Positions 8,253 through 16,523 of a stretch of DNA of 64,000 nucleotides are shown one piece after another (position 1 is the stretch's first letter; each line of letters opens with the position of its first letter). The stretch is from Streptomyces sp. E2N166. Its GTDB lineage: Bacteria; Actinomycetota; Actinomycetes; Streptomycetales; Streptomycetaceae. The stretch lies in the NCBI RefSeq assembly GCF_003671715.1, contig NZ_RAIF01000006.1:131817-195816 (forward strand), in the 5' to 3' direction. A model generated the notes under the pieces. That model searched no databases and was not told the origin of the DNA. It saw nothing but the letters and a program-made list of their open reading frames with translations. Position numbers and translations under genes: made by a program.

Positions 8253-8549
8253 TCAGGCATGGGCGTGGCGGCGGGTGCCCGGCGCCTTGTGCGGGGCGGC
8301 ATGGTGGACGGGCCGGCCGGTAGCGGGGACCGAGAGGCGCCGCAGGGACAGGCTCGCGGTGACCAGGAGAACGGTGAAGACGGCCAGGAGAAGGACGGAC
8401 ACCCACATCTGCCGGCTCCCGGGCGACTGCCAGCCAGTCCAGGCCGCGGACCCTGTCCACAGCACAATGGCAGCAGCGTAGAAGGAGCGGATACGGCGCA
8501 GTTGCCGCACGGCCCGCAGGAACTGGATGCGTTCGGTCTTCGGTGCCAT
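8253..8549 (-). CDS. Small membrane protein, unknown function
   Basis: A 98-aa protein starting at ATG 8549 (MAPKTERIQFL) behind a G-rich ribosome site. A basic amphipathic start is followed by two hydrophobic helices, YAAAIVLWTGSAAW and VSVLLLAVFTVLLVTASL, and a His/Pro-rich basic tail. The frame is also open upstream, but that part has non-coding composition. Product unrecognised. Confidence 0.5.
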   Translation of the reverse strand: MAPKTERIQFLRAVRQLRRIRSFYAAAIVLWTGSAAWTGWQSPGSRQMWVSVLLLAVFTVLLVTASLSLRRLSVPATGRPVHHAAPHKAPGTRRHAHA

Positions 8550-8976
8550 GCCGCCCCGTGTACCCCGATGTGCGATGCCCATCAGGGCCGGACGAAATCT
8601 TATGGAGAGCGCTCTGTCGGAGACTCTCGCATGATGCGTCTTGAAGTGATGCAGCATGTAGGTTGGCGTAGTTCAGGAGCGCACCGTAGCGGGGTCGGGT
8701 TGGCATCCGCGTGTTCTGCCCGTGGTCCGTTGTTGTTCCGGAAGCCAGGGCCCAGCGGGCGGCGGAGCGAAGACGACACGATGGACTCCGATGCTCCGGG
8801 CGCGAGCTCCCTTGGCGAGGTGGAGCCGTGGACACCCGCGCACTGGGCCGTGGAGACGAGTGACTACGAAAGGCGTGGTCTTCCGCAGAACTGCCGGTGT
8901 CCTGCGGGGCGATACGGCCGTCAGGTGCACGGCAGGTCATGAACACGGGCGTTGGAGCTTCTGCCCTGGTCGACCA
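8550..8976. other. 427-bp stretch without a recognisable gene
   Basis: The frames open here have poor composition. A short tRNA-like run (GGCGTAGTTCAGG near 8663) does not fold into a tRNA. Nothing else was identified. Confidence 0.5.
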
Positions 8977-9390
8977 TCAGGGGAAGCGCAGGGTGAGGGC
9001 GAGCCCGCCCTCGGCGCCTGGGTACGCCGTGAGCGTGGCGTGGTGGGCCTCGGCGATGGAGGCGGCGATGGACAGTCCCAGACCGTGGCCGTTAGCGGCG
9101 GTGCGGTCCCCGCCGAGGCGTCGGAAGGGCTCGAACAGTTCCGGAATCCGTTCGGCAGGCACGTGGGGGCCCGTGTTGGTCACCGTCACGGTGCGGGCGT
9201 CGAGACGTCCGCGGACGTGGCCGCCGGGATGGTTGTACTGGATGGCGTTACGGATCACGTTCGTCAGCAGGTGGCGCAGCAGGACAGGGTCACCGGGAAC
9301 GGCCAGCGAGGTGTCGGCGTCGAGGTCGACGCGCATCCTGCCCGAACCCGACCCGGCCTCTGCCTCCCCCATCCCGCCACCGCGGTACAA
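8977..9390 (-). pseudogene. Sensor histidine kinase C-terminal fragment
   Basis: Only the HATPase_c domain remains. It has the N box LLTNVIRNAIQYN, a G1 region reduced to NTGPHVPAERIPELFEPFRR, and the G2 box GHGLGLSIAASIAEAH. The sensor, HAMP and HisKA phospho-acceptor parts are absent upstream of about 9330, and no response regulator follows. It cannot autophosphorylate. It abuts, head to head, a fragment of an M15 peptidase gene. Confidence 0.75.
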
Positions 9391-9409
9391 GCCGTCACAG
9401 GGAGACTCG

Positions 9410-9574
9410 ATGAACCCTCTGGTGTTGATGTCCGATCCGCGGGTCGCCGCGATCCCGGTGCGCGAGTACGGGAAGCCGCTCGTCGACGTGCGTGACCACA
9501 GCTTCCTGGTGTGTGGTGAGCCTGTGCCGCCTGGGGCATCGGTGTGGGGCGAGGCGTCACCCGTGTCGTCGTGA
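9410..9574 (+). pseudogene. M15 (VanX-like) D-Ala-D-Ala dipeptidase N-terminal fragment
   Basis: ATG 9410 follows a good GGGAGA ribosome site. The frame reads MNPLVLMSDPRVAAIPVRE, then GKPLVDVRD, a start I associate with Streptomyces D-alanyl-D-alanine dipeptidases of family M15. After about 30 codons it loses homology and stops at 9574 without the zinc-binding region. Non-functional. Its position next to a kinase fragment is noted as a finding. Confidence 0.5.
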
Positions 9575-9820
9575 GTGCCGGTTGGACCGTCGCCGCACGG
9601 TGAAGACGCAGGCGAGGATGCCGAGGGCCCAGGCGATCAGGAGGGCACCCCAGAGCGGCATGGTCACCATGGGGATGAGGAGGCGGATCTCGACACTCGA
9701 ACGGTTCTCGAAGATGAAGATCAGAGCGATCGCGGTGATCAGGGTGAATGGTATAAGGCGGCGGACAGCGGGGCGGGAAAGGAACGACTTGTGCGCTTTG
9801 CCCGTGGTTTCCTGAGTCAT
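9557..9820 (-). CDS. LapA-domain (DUF1049) membrane protein
   Basis: An 87-aa protein from ATG 9820 behind GAGAGG. Two helices, LIPFTLITAIALIFIFEN and PLWGALLIAWALGILACVF, are separated by RSSVEIRLLIPMVTM, the layout of LapA/DUF1049 proteins linked to lipopolysaccharide assembly or envelope organisation elsewhere. The tail is short and basic. It lies 16 bp downstream of the diacylglycerol kinase gene, so the two are probably co-transcribed. Confidence 0.75.
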   Translation of the reverse strand: MTQETTGKAHKSFLSRPAVRRLIPFTLITAIALIFIFENRSSVEIRLLIPMVTMPLWGALLIAWALGILACVFTVRRRSNRHSRRHG

Positions 9821-9836
9821 GAGGTGCCTCTCCATC

Positions 9837-11297
9837 TCATTGCCCCCCACGTCCAGCGTTCCCCTGGGGCACGGGTCGCGCCACCGAGGGGTCGACACCT
9901 GCCGGGCGGCGCTTCAGTCTCGCTGCCTTGCCCGGGTGCCCGGTTCCTCCCGGACAGGGCAGCGGCCGGCCCAGTGCCAGCCGGGCCAGGCGCGGCCAGT
10001 CGGCTGCGGGTCCCCGTGGTCTCGACCCACCGGGCCGGTGGCGCGGCACGCGGACCCGTAGGGCCCCGGGTGCACTGCGGCACACCACGGGACAGGGCAG
10101 CACGACGTACTCCCCGTCGATGCCGACCGGCATGGTGACGGTACTGGTCTCGACGACGACTTCGTCGGCGGTGAGCCGGACGAGGCCCCCGGAGCGCGGT
10201 CGGCTCACCAGGCGCGCTGCTTCGGCGGTGCTGCCGACCCGGACGCACGCCACACCGAGGAGCCCCGTGTCCAGCCGCGCCCTGCGCCCCGGGTGTGACA
10301 CGTCAACGGCCCGTCCGTAGGGGTTGTTGCTGACGAGCAGTGCCTGCAGGCCGCCTATATGCCGCTCGTTGGCCGTCATGCGCAAAGCGGGGGCGTTCTC
10401 GCCCGTGAGCAGTCCGGGGAGGGTCTGCAAGACCGTACGGGCTTTCGCGTCCCGGTAGGCGGGGTCGTTGACGACGGCCGCGTACGTGCCGAACGAGGCG
10501 TTGTTGACGAAGACACGGTCCGCGGCGTACCCGAGGTCGACGCGGAGTTCCACACCTCCGGTCAGGGCTTCCAACGCCGCCACCGGATCGTCGCGGTCGA
10601 GGCCGAGGTCGAGGGCGAAGTGGTTGCGGGTTCCGGCCGGGATCACCGCGAACGGCACGTCATGGTGCGCTGCGACGTCGGCGACCTGCGCCTGGGTGCC
10701 GTCGCCACCCGCCACCCCCAGCAGGTCCGCTCCGTCGGCGACGGCCTTCCGGGCCAGTGCGGTGACGTCCTGGCCGGTGTCGAGCACATGCACACGGCAA
10801 CCCGCGGCCCGTGCCCTGTCCACCAGACGGAACCGGTCCACCTTGCCGCCGCCGGACCGGCGGTTCATGAGCACCCAGGGGCGGAGGGGCGTTACGGCGG
10901 CCTCTTCGGAGGCGGTGGGAGCAGGCGCCAGGGCCCAGCGTGCCGCGACGACGGCCAGTACCAGGAGGCCCGACGACAGCAGGGCGGGACCCAGCAGGTC
11001 GGCCGCGGCGTAGAGCGTGAGGACGGTGACCGGCGCGGCCACCGACAGAACTGTTCCGACGATGCGGGCGACACCGGTATGGGCCAGAGCCCACCACACG
11101 CCGACGGCTGCGAGCGTGAGGCCCGCGATGCCGATCAGGGCCCACAGCACACTGCGGAGCCCGGCGGCGACGAGCGGCACCAGGATGCAGGCCAGCAGAG
11201 CCAGCAGGGAGACGCGGGCGAGAGCGGTGCCGCCCTCGCCCGCGGGCGGGACGCCGTTCCCGCGCCGCCGGCTCGTGTCCGCGCCTTGTGCATCCAC
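9837..11297 (-). CDS. Diacylglycerol/lipid kinase with N-terminal membrane domain
   Basis: A 486-aa protein. Roughly residues 30-130 form three or four membrane helices. From about 140 comes a DAGK catalytic domain with MNRRSGGGK, the ATP-binding LLGVAGGDGTQAQVA and the substrate-loop PAGTRNHFALDLGL, followed by the C-terminal beta-domain (GVELRVDLGYA..VFVNNASFGTYA). It phosphorylates diacylglycerol or a related lipid to feed phospholipid recycling. The last 60 residues are Pro/Arg-rich and variable. Same strand as the flanking small membrane proteins. Confidence 0.85.
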   Translation of the reverse strand: MDAQGADTSRRRGNGVPPAGEGGTALARVSLLALLACILVPLVAAGLRSVLWALIGIAGLTLAAVGVWWALAHTGVARIVGTVLSVAAPVTVLTLYAAADLLGPALLSSGLLVLAVVAARWALAPAPTASEEAAVTPLRPWVLMNRRSGGGKVDRFRLVDRARAAGCRVHVLDTGQDVTALARKAVADGADLLGVAGGDGTQAQVADVAAHHDVPFAVIPAGTRNHFALDLGLDRDDPVAALEALTGGVELRVDLGYAADRVFVNNASFGTYAAVVNDPAYRDAKARTVLQTLPGLLTGENAPALRMTANERHIGGLQALLVSNNPYGRAVDVSHPGRRARLDTGLLGVACVRVGSTAEAARLVSRPRSGGLVRLTADEVVVETSTVTMPVGIDGEYVVLPCPVVCRSAPGALRVRVPRHRPGGSRPRGPAADWPRLARLALGRPLPCPGGTGHPGKAARLKRRPAGVDPSVARPVPQGNAGRGGQ

Positions 11298-11324
11298 GTG
11301 TCGCTCTTTCGCTCCGTCACACGT

Positions 11325-11771
11325 CTAGTCCGGCGTGCGTTCCCCGGACAGGTCGTAGAGGTTGCCACCGGGCTTGATCACGCTCAGGGCCCAGATGATG
11401 AAGCCCGACATGGTGATCATCACGACGGACCACAGCGGGTAGTACGGCATGGAGAGGAAGTTGGCGAGGATCACGAGTGCGGCGATGACCACGCCGGACA
11501 CGCGCGCCCACGTCGCGATCTTGAGCAGCCCGGCACTGATGATCACGGCGAGCACGCCCAGGACGAGGTGGATCCAGCCCCAACTGGTGAGGTCGAACTG
11601 GAAGACGTAGTCGGGTGTGGTGACGAACACGTCGTCCTCGGCGATGGCCATGACCCCCCGGAGGATGTCGAGGAGGCCGACGAGCAGGAGCATGACGGCG
11701 GCGAAGACGGTCAGGCCGGTCGCCCACGCCTGCCTCGGCGAGTGCGTCGGCCGGGTGTGTGTGGCGGTCAT
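11325..11771 (-). CDS. Four-helix membrane protein (DUF7144-like)
   Basis: A 148-aa protein with four hydrophobic helices. An N-terminal helix leads into a LLDILRGVMAIAEDDVFV segment, then WGWIHLVLGVLAVIISAGLL and a final AFIIWALSVI-like helix. The pattern matches a family common in Streptomyces stress regions, recently named DUF7144. No catalytic motif. It lies between the SHOCT protein and the lipid kinase in a same-strand run, suggesting a joint role in membrane homeostasis. Confidence 0.7.
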   Translation of the reverse strand: MTATHTRPTHSPRQAWATGLTVFAAVMLLLVGLLDILRGVMAIAEDDVFVTTPDYVFQFDLTSWGWIHLVLGVLAVIISAGLLKIATWARVSGVVIAALVILANFLSMPYYPLWSVVMITMSGFIIWALSVIKPGGNLYDLSGERTPD

Positions 11772-11801
11772 CGTGCGCCTCGATTCGTGGCGTGCGGATG
11801 G

Positions 11802-12275
11802 TCAGCGGGCGGAAGGACTGGTTGTGGTGGGGGCGTGGCCCGCGTGTTCCGCCGGCCCATGGCCGCTCAGGACCAACTCCTTCGCCCTGCGGAACTCCTC
11901 GTCCGTGATGGCACCCTGATCCCGGATTTCGGAGAGCCGGGCCAGTTCGTCGACGCTGGTGCGCTCTCCACCGCTCGCGGTCTTCCTGATGTAGGCGTTG
12001 AGCTCCTCCTGACGGGCACGGGCCTGCGCCGTCTCCCGCTGGCCCATGTTCTTCCCCCGTGCGATGACGTAGACGAATACCCCGAGGAAGGGCAGGAGGA
12101 GGCAGAACACCAGCCAGCCGGACTTGGCCCAGCCGCTCAGCCGGTCGTCGCGGAAGATGTCACCGATGATCCGGAAGAGCAGGACGAACCACATGATCCA
12201 CAGGAAGACCAGAAGCATGGTCCAGAACATGCTGAGCAGTGGGTAGTCGTACGCCAGGTAGGTCTGCGCGTTCAT
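11802..12275 (-). CDS. SHOCT-domain membrane protein with PLDc_N-like region
   Basis: A 157-aa protein from ATG 12275, just behind GGAGG. Residues 8-70 hold two membrane helices with FRIIGDIFRDDRLSGWAKSGW between them, as in PLDc_N/phospholipase-D-nuclease N-terminal regions. A coiled segment rich in Q/R/E follows, then a C-terminal SHOCT motif (ELARLSEIRDQGAITDEEFRRAKELVL). SHOCT motifs are short oligomerisation or targeting modules. Function unknown; the context is the membrane-protein run. Confidence 0.8.
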   Translation of the reverse strand: MNAQTYLAYDYPLLSMFWTMLLVFLWIMWFVLLFRIIGDIFRDDRLSGWAKSGWLVFCLLLPFLGVFVYVIARGKNMGQRETAQARARQEELNAYIRKTASGGERTSVDELARLSEIRDQGAITDEEFRRAKELVLSGHGPAEHAGHAPTTTSPSAR

Positions 12276-12675
12276 GTCCGTCCTCCGTCCCGGGCGAGCC
12301 CGGCGTTCGTTGCGTACTGACCTCAGAGTGGTCACGGGGCTCAGCCCCCGGCATCACCCGGCACGGGTGAGTTGGCCGCCGGGCGGCCGGTGCCCTGCCC
12401 GGAGCCACGGCGCTCGTTCATGAGGCTGTTCGGTGCGCTGCCGGACGTGCCGGTCAGGCGGCTGCCGCCAGGACCGCAAGGACGAGCAGCAGGAGGAGGA
12501 CCGAGGAGCCGGCCACGCGGGCCCGCCGGTGCTGTACCGACTCCTGCCGGCGCGGAGACTCGTACTCCGCTCGCTCACCGGCGGAGAAAACGGTGGAGCG
12601 GTCCGCAGGCCCACGGAGCCAAGCGGTCCGGCCGGTGTGGTCGGGGCCATCGTCGTTCCTTCCACCGGCTCACGG
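12276..12675. other. 400-bp gap with one degraded small membrane gene
   Basis: Besides the remnant at 12454-12650 I see no gene. 12276-12453 is G+C-rich with no clear coding frame. Confidence 0.5.
12454..12650 (-). pseudogene. Frameshifted remnant of a small membrane protein
   Basis: On the minus strand a frame ending at TGA 12454-12456 encodes FSAGERAEYESPRRQ, then VQHRRARVAGSSVLLLLLVL, then AAAA. It resembles the N-terminal ERAEYERLRR..RHRR..YAG..VLLLL region of a large Streptomyces membrane-protein family. That frame has no start codon, but an ATG at 12650 in another frame (MAPTT) is in the right place, so one frameshift has broken it. The long extracellular part of the family is missing. 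Confidence 0.4.
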
Positions 12676-13335
12676 TCAAGTCATGGCAGCGGGCGTGCCT
12701 GTCTTCGGAGGGCGTGCCCCGCGCAGCGCGGACCGCCACCCCAGGGCGACCACCGCCTCGGCCAGACCGAGCAGGACCAGCCACAGGCCGAGAAGCCGGG
12801 TCAGAGCGCGGGCCGACTCGGCGGGCAGCGCGAGGACGACGATCCCAGCGACGACCGCGAGCACCGCCGTCCCCATGACCAGGCCGCGGTGCGGCAGGTT
12901 CTCGGTGACCAGGGCGGCGTAGAGGGTGAGGAGGCCGGACACCAGCCAGACCATGCCGACGATCAGGGAAAGCGCGGCGACGGTCTGCAGCGGGTTGCGC
13001 AGACACAGCACCCCGGCCAGCACGTACAGCACGGCCAGCAGGAGCCCGGGCAGCCTTTCGTGTCCCTCCCGCGCGAAGACGGCTACGAACCGGAACACTC
13101 CGGTCAGCAGCAGATACAGACCAAGGAGGACGGCCAGGACGTGCAGGGTCGCCTCCGGCCAGACCAGGACCAGGAGGCCGGGGACCAGCGTGGCGACGGC
13201 CGATCCCATGAGCCAGGTCCAGGATCGGCCGAGCCTGGCGAGGATGTGCGCGGGGTCGTCCATGGCTCCGGGTACCGTCCTGCCGGACTCGCCTCTATGG
13301 CCGGTGGGTTCCGCCGCGTCTCGGGGCACGGTCAT
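12676..13335 (-). CDS. HdeD family membrane protein
   Basis: A 219-aa protein from ATG 13335 behind GAGGAGG. The polar N-terminal 35 residues are followed by six membrane helices in the paired arrangement of HdeD/DUF308 proteins (PGLLVLVWPEATLHVLAVLLG; GVLCLRNPLQTVAALSLIVG; VLALPAESARALTRLLGLWL). HdeD contributes to acid resistance in enterobacteria; in Streptomyces the role is untested. It lies in the membrane-protein run and is transcribed away from the K+ channel gene. Confidence 0.8.
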   Translation of the reverse strand: MTVPRDAAEPTGHRGESGRTVPGAMDDPAHILARLGRSWTWLMGSAVATLVPGLLVLVWPEATLHVLAVLLGLYLLLTGVFRFVAVFAREGHERLPGLLLAVLYVLAGVLCLRNPLQTVAALSLIVGMVWLVSGLLTLYAALVTENLPHRGLVMGTAVLAVVAGIVVLALPAESARALTRLLGLWLVLLGLAEAVVALGWRSALRGARPPKTGTPAAMT

Positions 13336-13550
13336 GGCGCCTCCTCGTGGACCGGCCGGTCGTCGCCGGACCCGCCCGATGGGGACGGTCGGTGAGCGCC
13401 GGAGGACTCGTACGTGTCCGTTCCAGGGTCGGGGCGGGCGCTCAGGGCCGGGGTCACCCATGAGGGGTGATCCCGTCCTGTCGGCGGGGCAGTGAGGTGG
13501 GATTCGGGAACATCTGCCCACCGGGCCCGGACGAGACGAAGAGACGTGAG

Positions 13551-14183
13551 ATGAGCGAAACGCCCTCAGGAGGCAGCAAGGGCCGCACCTTGTCGGGACC
13601 GCCCCCTCGTGGCGGGCTCCGTACTCGCCGAGGCGCAGCGGCGGTAGCTGTCGCGCGTGCTGTGTTCGTCGCCGTTGGGCTTGTCACGGCCTACTATCTG
13701 CTGCCCCTGGACGAGCGGCTCACGGCCGGTACGTCGGTGCTGCTGGTGTGCGGCCTGCTCGCGGTCCTCCTGGTGTTCTGCTGGGAAGTGCGGGCCATCG
13801 CGCGTTCCCCTCATCCGCGTCTGAGAGCCGTCGAGGGCCTGGCCGCGACGCTGGTGCTGTTCCTGGTCCTCTTCGCCGGCTCCTTCTACCTGCTGGAGCG
13901 CTCCGCGCCCGGCTCGTTCAGCGAGCCGTTGAACAGGACGGACGCGCTGTACTTCGCCCTGACCACGTTCGCCACCGTCGGCTTCGGCGACATCACGGCA
14001 CGCTCCCAGACGGGGCGGGTGCTCACGATGGCGCAGATGGCGGGAGGGCTGCTGCTCGTAGGTGTCGCCGCCCGGGTGCTGGCGAGCGCGGTGCAGGCAG
14101 GGCTGAACCGACAGCGCCGGGGGCCGACGGTTGCGCCGCGCTCCGGAGCTGGGCCCGTGGAAGAACCGGAGGCCGGAGAATGA
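13551..14183 (+). CDS. Two-helix potassium channel protein
   Basis: A 210-aa protein from ATG 13551. It has a basic N-terminus and two N-terminal membrane helices. The pore unit follows: helix, pore loop with the selectivity filter TTFATVGFGDITARS, then a last helix (MAGGLLLVGVAARVL) and a short tail. T-V-G-F-G-D is the K+ filter in its GFG form. No RCK/TrkA domain, so gating is not by a fused nucleotide domain. Its TGA overlaps the ATG of the DUF2252 gene (14180-14183), coupling the two. Confidence 0.85.
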   Translation: MSETPSGGSKGRTLSGPPPRGGLRTRRGAAAVAVARAVFVAVGLVTAYYLLPLDERLTAGTSVLLVCGLLAVLLVFCWEVRAIARSPHPRLRAVEGLAATLVLFLVLFAGSFYLLERSAPGSFSEPLNRTDALYFALTTFATVGFGDITARSQTGRVLTMAQMAGGLLLVGVAARVLASAVQAGLNRQRRGPTVAPRSGAGPVEEPEAGE

Positions 14184-15589
14184 CGATACCCAGCACCTTC
14201 ACCGCCTCCCTGCCACTGGCGGAGCGGGCGACGTACGGCAGGAAGGCCCGTGAACGGGCCTCACGTTCGTGCCACGGCTGGTACGAGACCGGGCAACGGC
14301 GGGGTGACCCGGTCGACCTGCTGGAGCGCCAGTCCGGCGAACGCGTCCCGGCCCTGGTGCCGATCCGCTACGGCCGCATGCTGGAGTCGCCGTTCCGCTT
14401 CTACCGCGGCGCGGCAGCGATCATGGCGGCGGACCTGGCACCCCTGCCCTGCAGCGGACTCCAGGTGCAGTTGTGCGGGGACGCGCACCCGCTGAACTTC
14501 CGGCTCCTCGCCTCACCGGAGCGCCGCCTGGTCTTCGACATCAACGACTTCGACGAGACGCTGCCCGGCCCTTTCGAGTGGGACGTCAAACGTCTTGCGG
14601 CCGGATTCGTGATCGCGGCCCGGGCTAATGGCTTCGCACCCAAGGAACAGAACCGCACCGTACGGGCCTGTGTGCGGGCCTACCGGGAGCGCATGCGGGA
14701 GTTCGCCGGCATGCCGACCCTGGACATCTGGTACGCCCAGGACGACGCCGACCACGTACGGCAACTGCTGGCGGCGGATGCAGCGGGGGAAGCGGAGCAC
14801 CGGCTCAGGAAAGCGGCCGTGAAAGCCCGCACGCGCACCCACATGAGGGCGTTCGCGAAACTCACCCGCGTCACGGCCGAGGGCCGGCGCATCACCCCCG
14901 ACCCGCCGCTGATCACCCCACTGGCCGATCTGCTCACCGACCCGGCCGAGGCCGGCCGGGAGGAGGAACTGCGGTCCGTCGTGAGCGGCTACGCGCGGTC
15001 CCTGCCGCCCGAGCGCCGACACCTGCTGCGCCACTACCGGCTCGTGGACATGGCTCGCAAAGTGGTCGGCGTCGGCAGCGTCGGTACCCGCTGCTGGGTA
15101 CTGCTCCTGCTCGGCAGGGACGACGACGACCCGCTGTTGCTCCAGGCCAAGGAAGCCTCGGAATCGGTGCTGGCGGCGCACACGGGCGGCGAACGCTACG
15201 ACAACCAGGGCCGCCGGGTCGTGACCGGCCAACGCCTGATCCAGACCACCAGCGACATCTTCCTCGGCTGGACCCGTGTCACCGGCCTCGACGGAAAGGG
15301 CCGGGACTTCTACGTGCGCCAATTGTGGGACTGGAAGGGTATCGCGCGGCCGGAGACCATGGGGCCCGACCTGCTCTCCCTCTTCGCCCGGCTGTGCGGA
15401 ACCTGCCTGGCGAGGGCCCACGCCCGTTCCGGTGACCCCGTCGCGCTCGCCGCGTACCTGGGTGGCAGCGACCGCTTCGACCGCGCGCTCACCGAGTTCG
15501 CCCAGTGCTACGCCGACCAGAACGAACACGACCACGAAGCCCTGATGGCGGCCTGCCGCTCCGGCCGGATCACGGCCGCCCGGGTGTGA
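14180..15589 (+). CDS. DUF2252 family protein
   Basis: A 469-aa cytosolic protein starting at the ATG that overlaps the channel stop. DUF2252 hallmarks are PIRYGRMLESPFRFYRGAA, CGDAHPLNFR, VFDINDFDETLPGPFEWDVKRLA and the C-terminal DFYVRQLWDWKG. H-P-L-N followed by D-x-N-D-F-D resembles the catalytic and metal loops of aminoglycoside-phosphotransferase/protein-kinase-like folds, so a kinase-like activity is possible. That is inference; the family has no proven reaction that I know of. Coupling to a K+ channel suggests a linked stress role. Confidence 0.85.
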   Translation: MTIPSTFTASLPLAERATYGRKARERASRSCHGWYETGQRRGDPVDLLERQSGERVPALVPIRYGRMLESPFRFYRGAAAIMAADLAPLPCSGLQVQLCGDAHPLNFRLLASPERRLVFDINDFDETLPGPFEWDVKRLAAGFVIAARANGFAPKEQNRTVRACVRAYRERMREFAGMPTLDIWYAQDDADHVRQLLAADAAGEAEHRLRKAAVKARTRTHMRAFAKLTRVTAEGRRITPDPPLITPLADLLTDPAEAGREEELRSVVSGYARSLPPERRHLLRHYRLVDMARKVVGVGSVGTRCWVLLLLGRDDDDPLLLQAKEASESVLAAHTGGERYDNQGRRVVTGQRLIQTTSDIFLGWTRVTGLDGKGRDFYVRQLWDWKGIARPETMGPDLLSLFARLCGTCLARAHARSGDPVALAAYLGGSDRFDRALTEFAQCYADQNEHDHEALMAACRSGRITAARV

Positions 15590-15592
15590 GGC

Positions 15593-15617
15593 CGGCCCGG
15601 GAACGGCGAGCGGGCCG
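15593..15617. terminator. Hairpin between convergent genes
   Basis: CGGCCCG / CGGGCCG (7 bp perfect, 11-nt loop) lies just after the DUF2252 stop and before the convergent small gene. A plausible bidirectional terminator. Confidence 0.4.
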
Positions 15618-15637
15618 ACGCACACCGTCCGTGGGCG

Positions 15638-15835
15638 TCATTCCGGGAGCTGCCGCATCTCCATGACGCGCAGGCCCAGTGACTGGCAGCGGGTGAGCAG
15701 CCCGTACAGGTGGGCCTCGTCGATCACCGTGCCGAACAGAACGGTCTGGCCGGACATGACGACGTGCTCCAGCTCCGGGAACGCGTTGGCCAGCGTCTCC
15801 GACAGGTGTCCCTCGATTCGAATCTCGTAGCGCAC
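15638..15835 (-). CDS. Small conserved hypothetical protein (65 aa)
   Basis: Starts at GTG 15835 right behind GGAAGGA. The product runs VRYEIRIEGHLSETLANAFP, then ELEHVVMSGQTVLFG, then HLYGLLTRCQSLGLRVMEMR. The alternating strand/helix pattern (an interaction or ACT-like small fold) resembles conserved short Streptomyces proteins found near membrane stress genes. No catalytic residues are evident. The frame is open further upstream, but composition there is non-coding. Confidence 0.65.
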   Translation of the reverse strand: MRYEIRIEGHLSETLANAFPELEHVVMSGQTVLFGTVIDEAHLYGLLTRCQSLGLRVMEMRQLPE

Positions 15836-15972
15836 GAGCGGTCCTTCCACCGGACGGGCTCGGGACACCGTCCGGGGCTCGGGGGCGGACGGTGCTCTGT
15901 GACGATCCTGCGCCTCGTCGCCCTCCGGCGCCCTCACCCGGTACAGGTGACCGTGGCCGCGGTACCGGTACC

Positions 15973-16506
15973 TCAGTGCGTCACCGCGATCTTGACGACA
16001 ACGATCACCAGACCGAGCAGTACGTTGACCGTCGCGGTGGTGGCCACCAGCCGTCGTGAGGCGCCCGCACGGTGTGCCGCGGCGACGGACCAGCCCACCT
16101 GTCCGGCTACGGCGACGGACAGCGCCAGCCAGAGGGCACCCTGGACGTCCAGCCCCAGCACGGGGCTGACGGCGATCGCCGCGGCCGGAGGCACGGCGGC
16201 CTTGACGATCGGCCACTCCTCGCGGCACACACGCAGGATCACCCGCCGGTCCGGAGCGCGCCGCGCGAGACGCGCACCGAACAGCTCGGCGTGCACGTGG
16301 GCGATCCAGAACACCAGGCTGGTGAGCAACAGCAGCAGGACCAGTTCGGCGCGGGGGAACGAGCCCAGGGTGCCGGCTCCGATCACCACGGAGGCCGCGA
16401 GCATGGAGCCGTACACACCGCCGGTGTAGTCCGCGTGGGCGCGGTGCGCGGCCCGCCGCTTCCGCCGGTCCGTAGACCGCCCTGTCCTGGTCTCGTCTGC
16501 GGTCAT
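15973..16506 (-). CDS. Integral membrane protein, unknown function
   Basis: A 177-aa protein with a long basic N-terminus followed by about five hydrophobic helices (SMLAASVVIGAGTLGSF; ELVLLLLLTSLVFWIAHVHAE; VKAAVPPAAAIAVSPVLG; ALWLALSVAVAGQVGW; TATVNVLLGLVIVVVKI). HVHAE inside helix 2 is the only notable polar motif. Its start lies 18 bp after the MFS stop on the same strand, so it is likely co-transcribed with the pump. Confidence 0.7.
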   Translation of the reverse strand: MTADETRTGRSTDRRKRRAAHRAHADYTGGVYGSMLAASVVIGAGTLGSFPRAELVLLLLLTSLVFWIAHVHAELFGARLARRAPDRRVILRVCREEWPIVKAAVPPAAAIAVSPVLGLDVQGALWLALSVAVAGQVGWSVAAAHRAGASRRLVATTATVNVLLGLVIVVVKIAVTH

Positions 16507-16523
16507 TTGTGTCTCCTCCGCGC

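Noticed and set aside
8655..8720. tRNA-like run (GGCGTAGTTCAGG..AGCGCACC)
   Set aside because: It resembles a D-arm, but I could not form an acceptor stem, anticodon arm or T-arm with GGTTCRA. Not a tRNA.
10359..12320. 653-codon plus-strand frame antisense to lipid kinase and membrane genes
   Set aside because: It spans three convincing minus-strand genes and has shadow-like composition.
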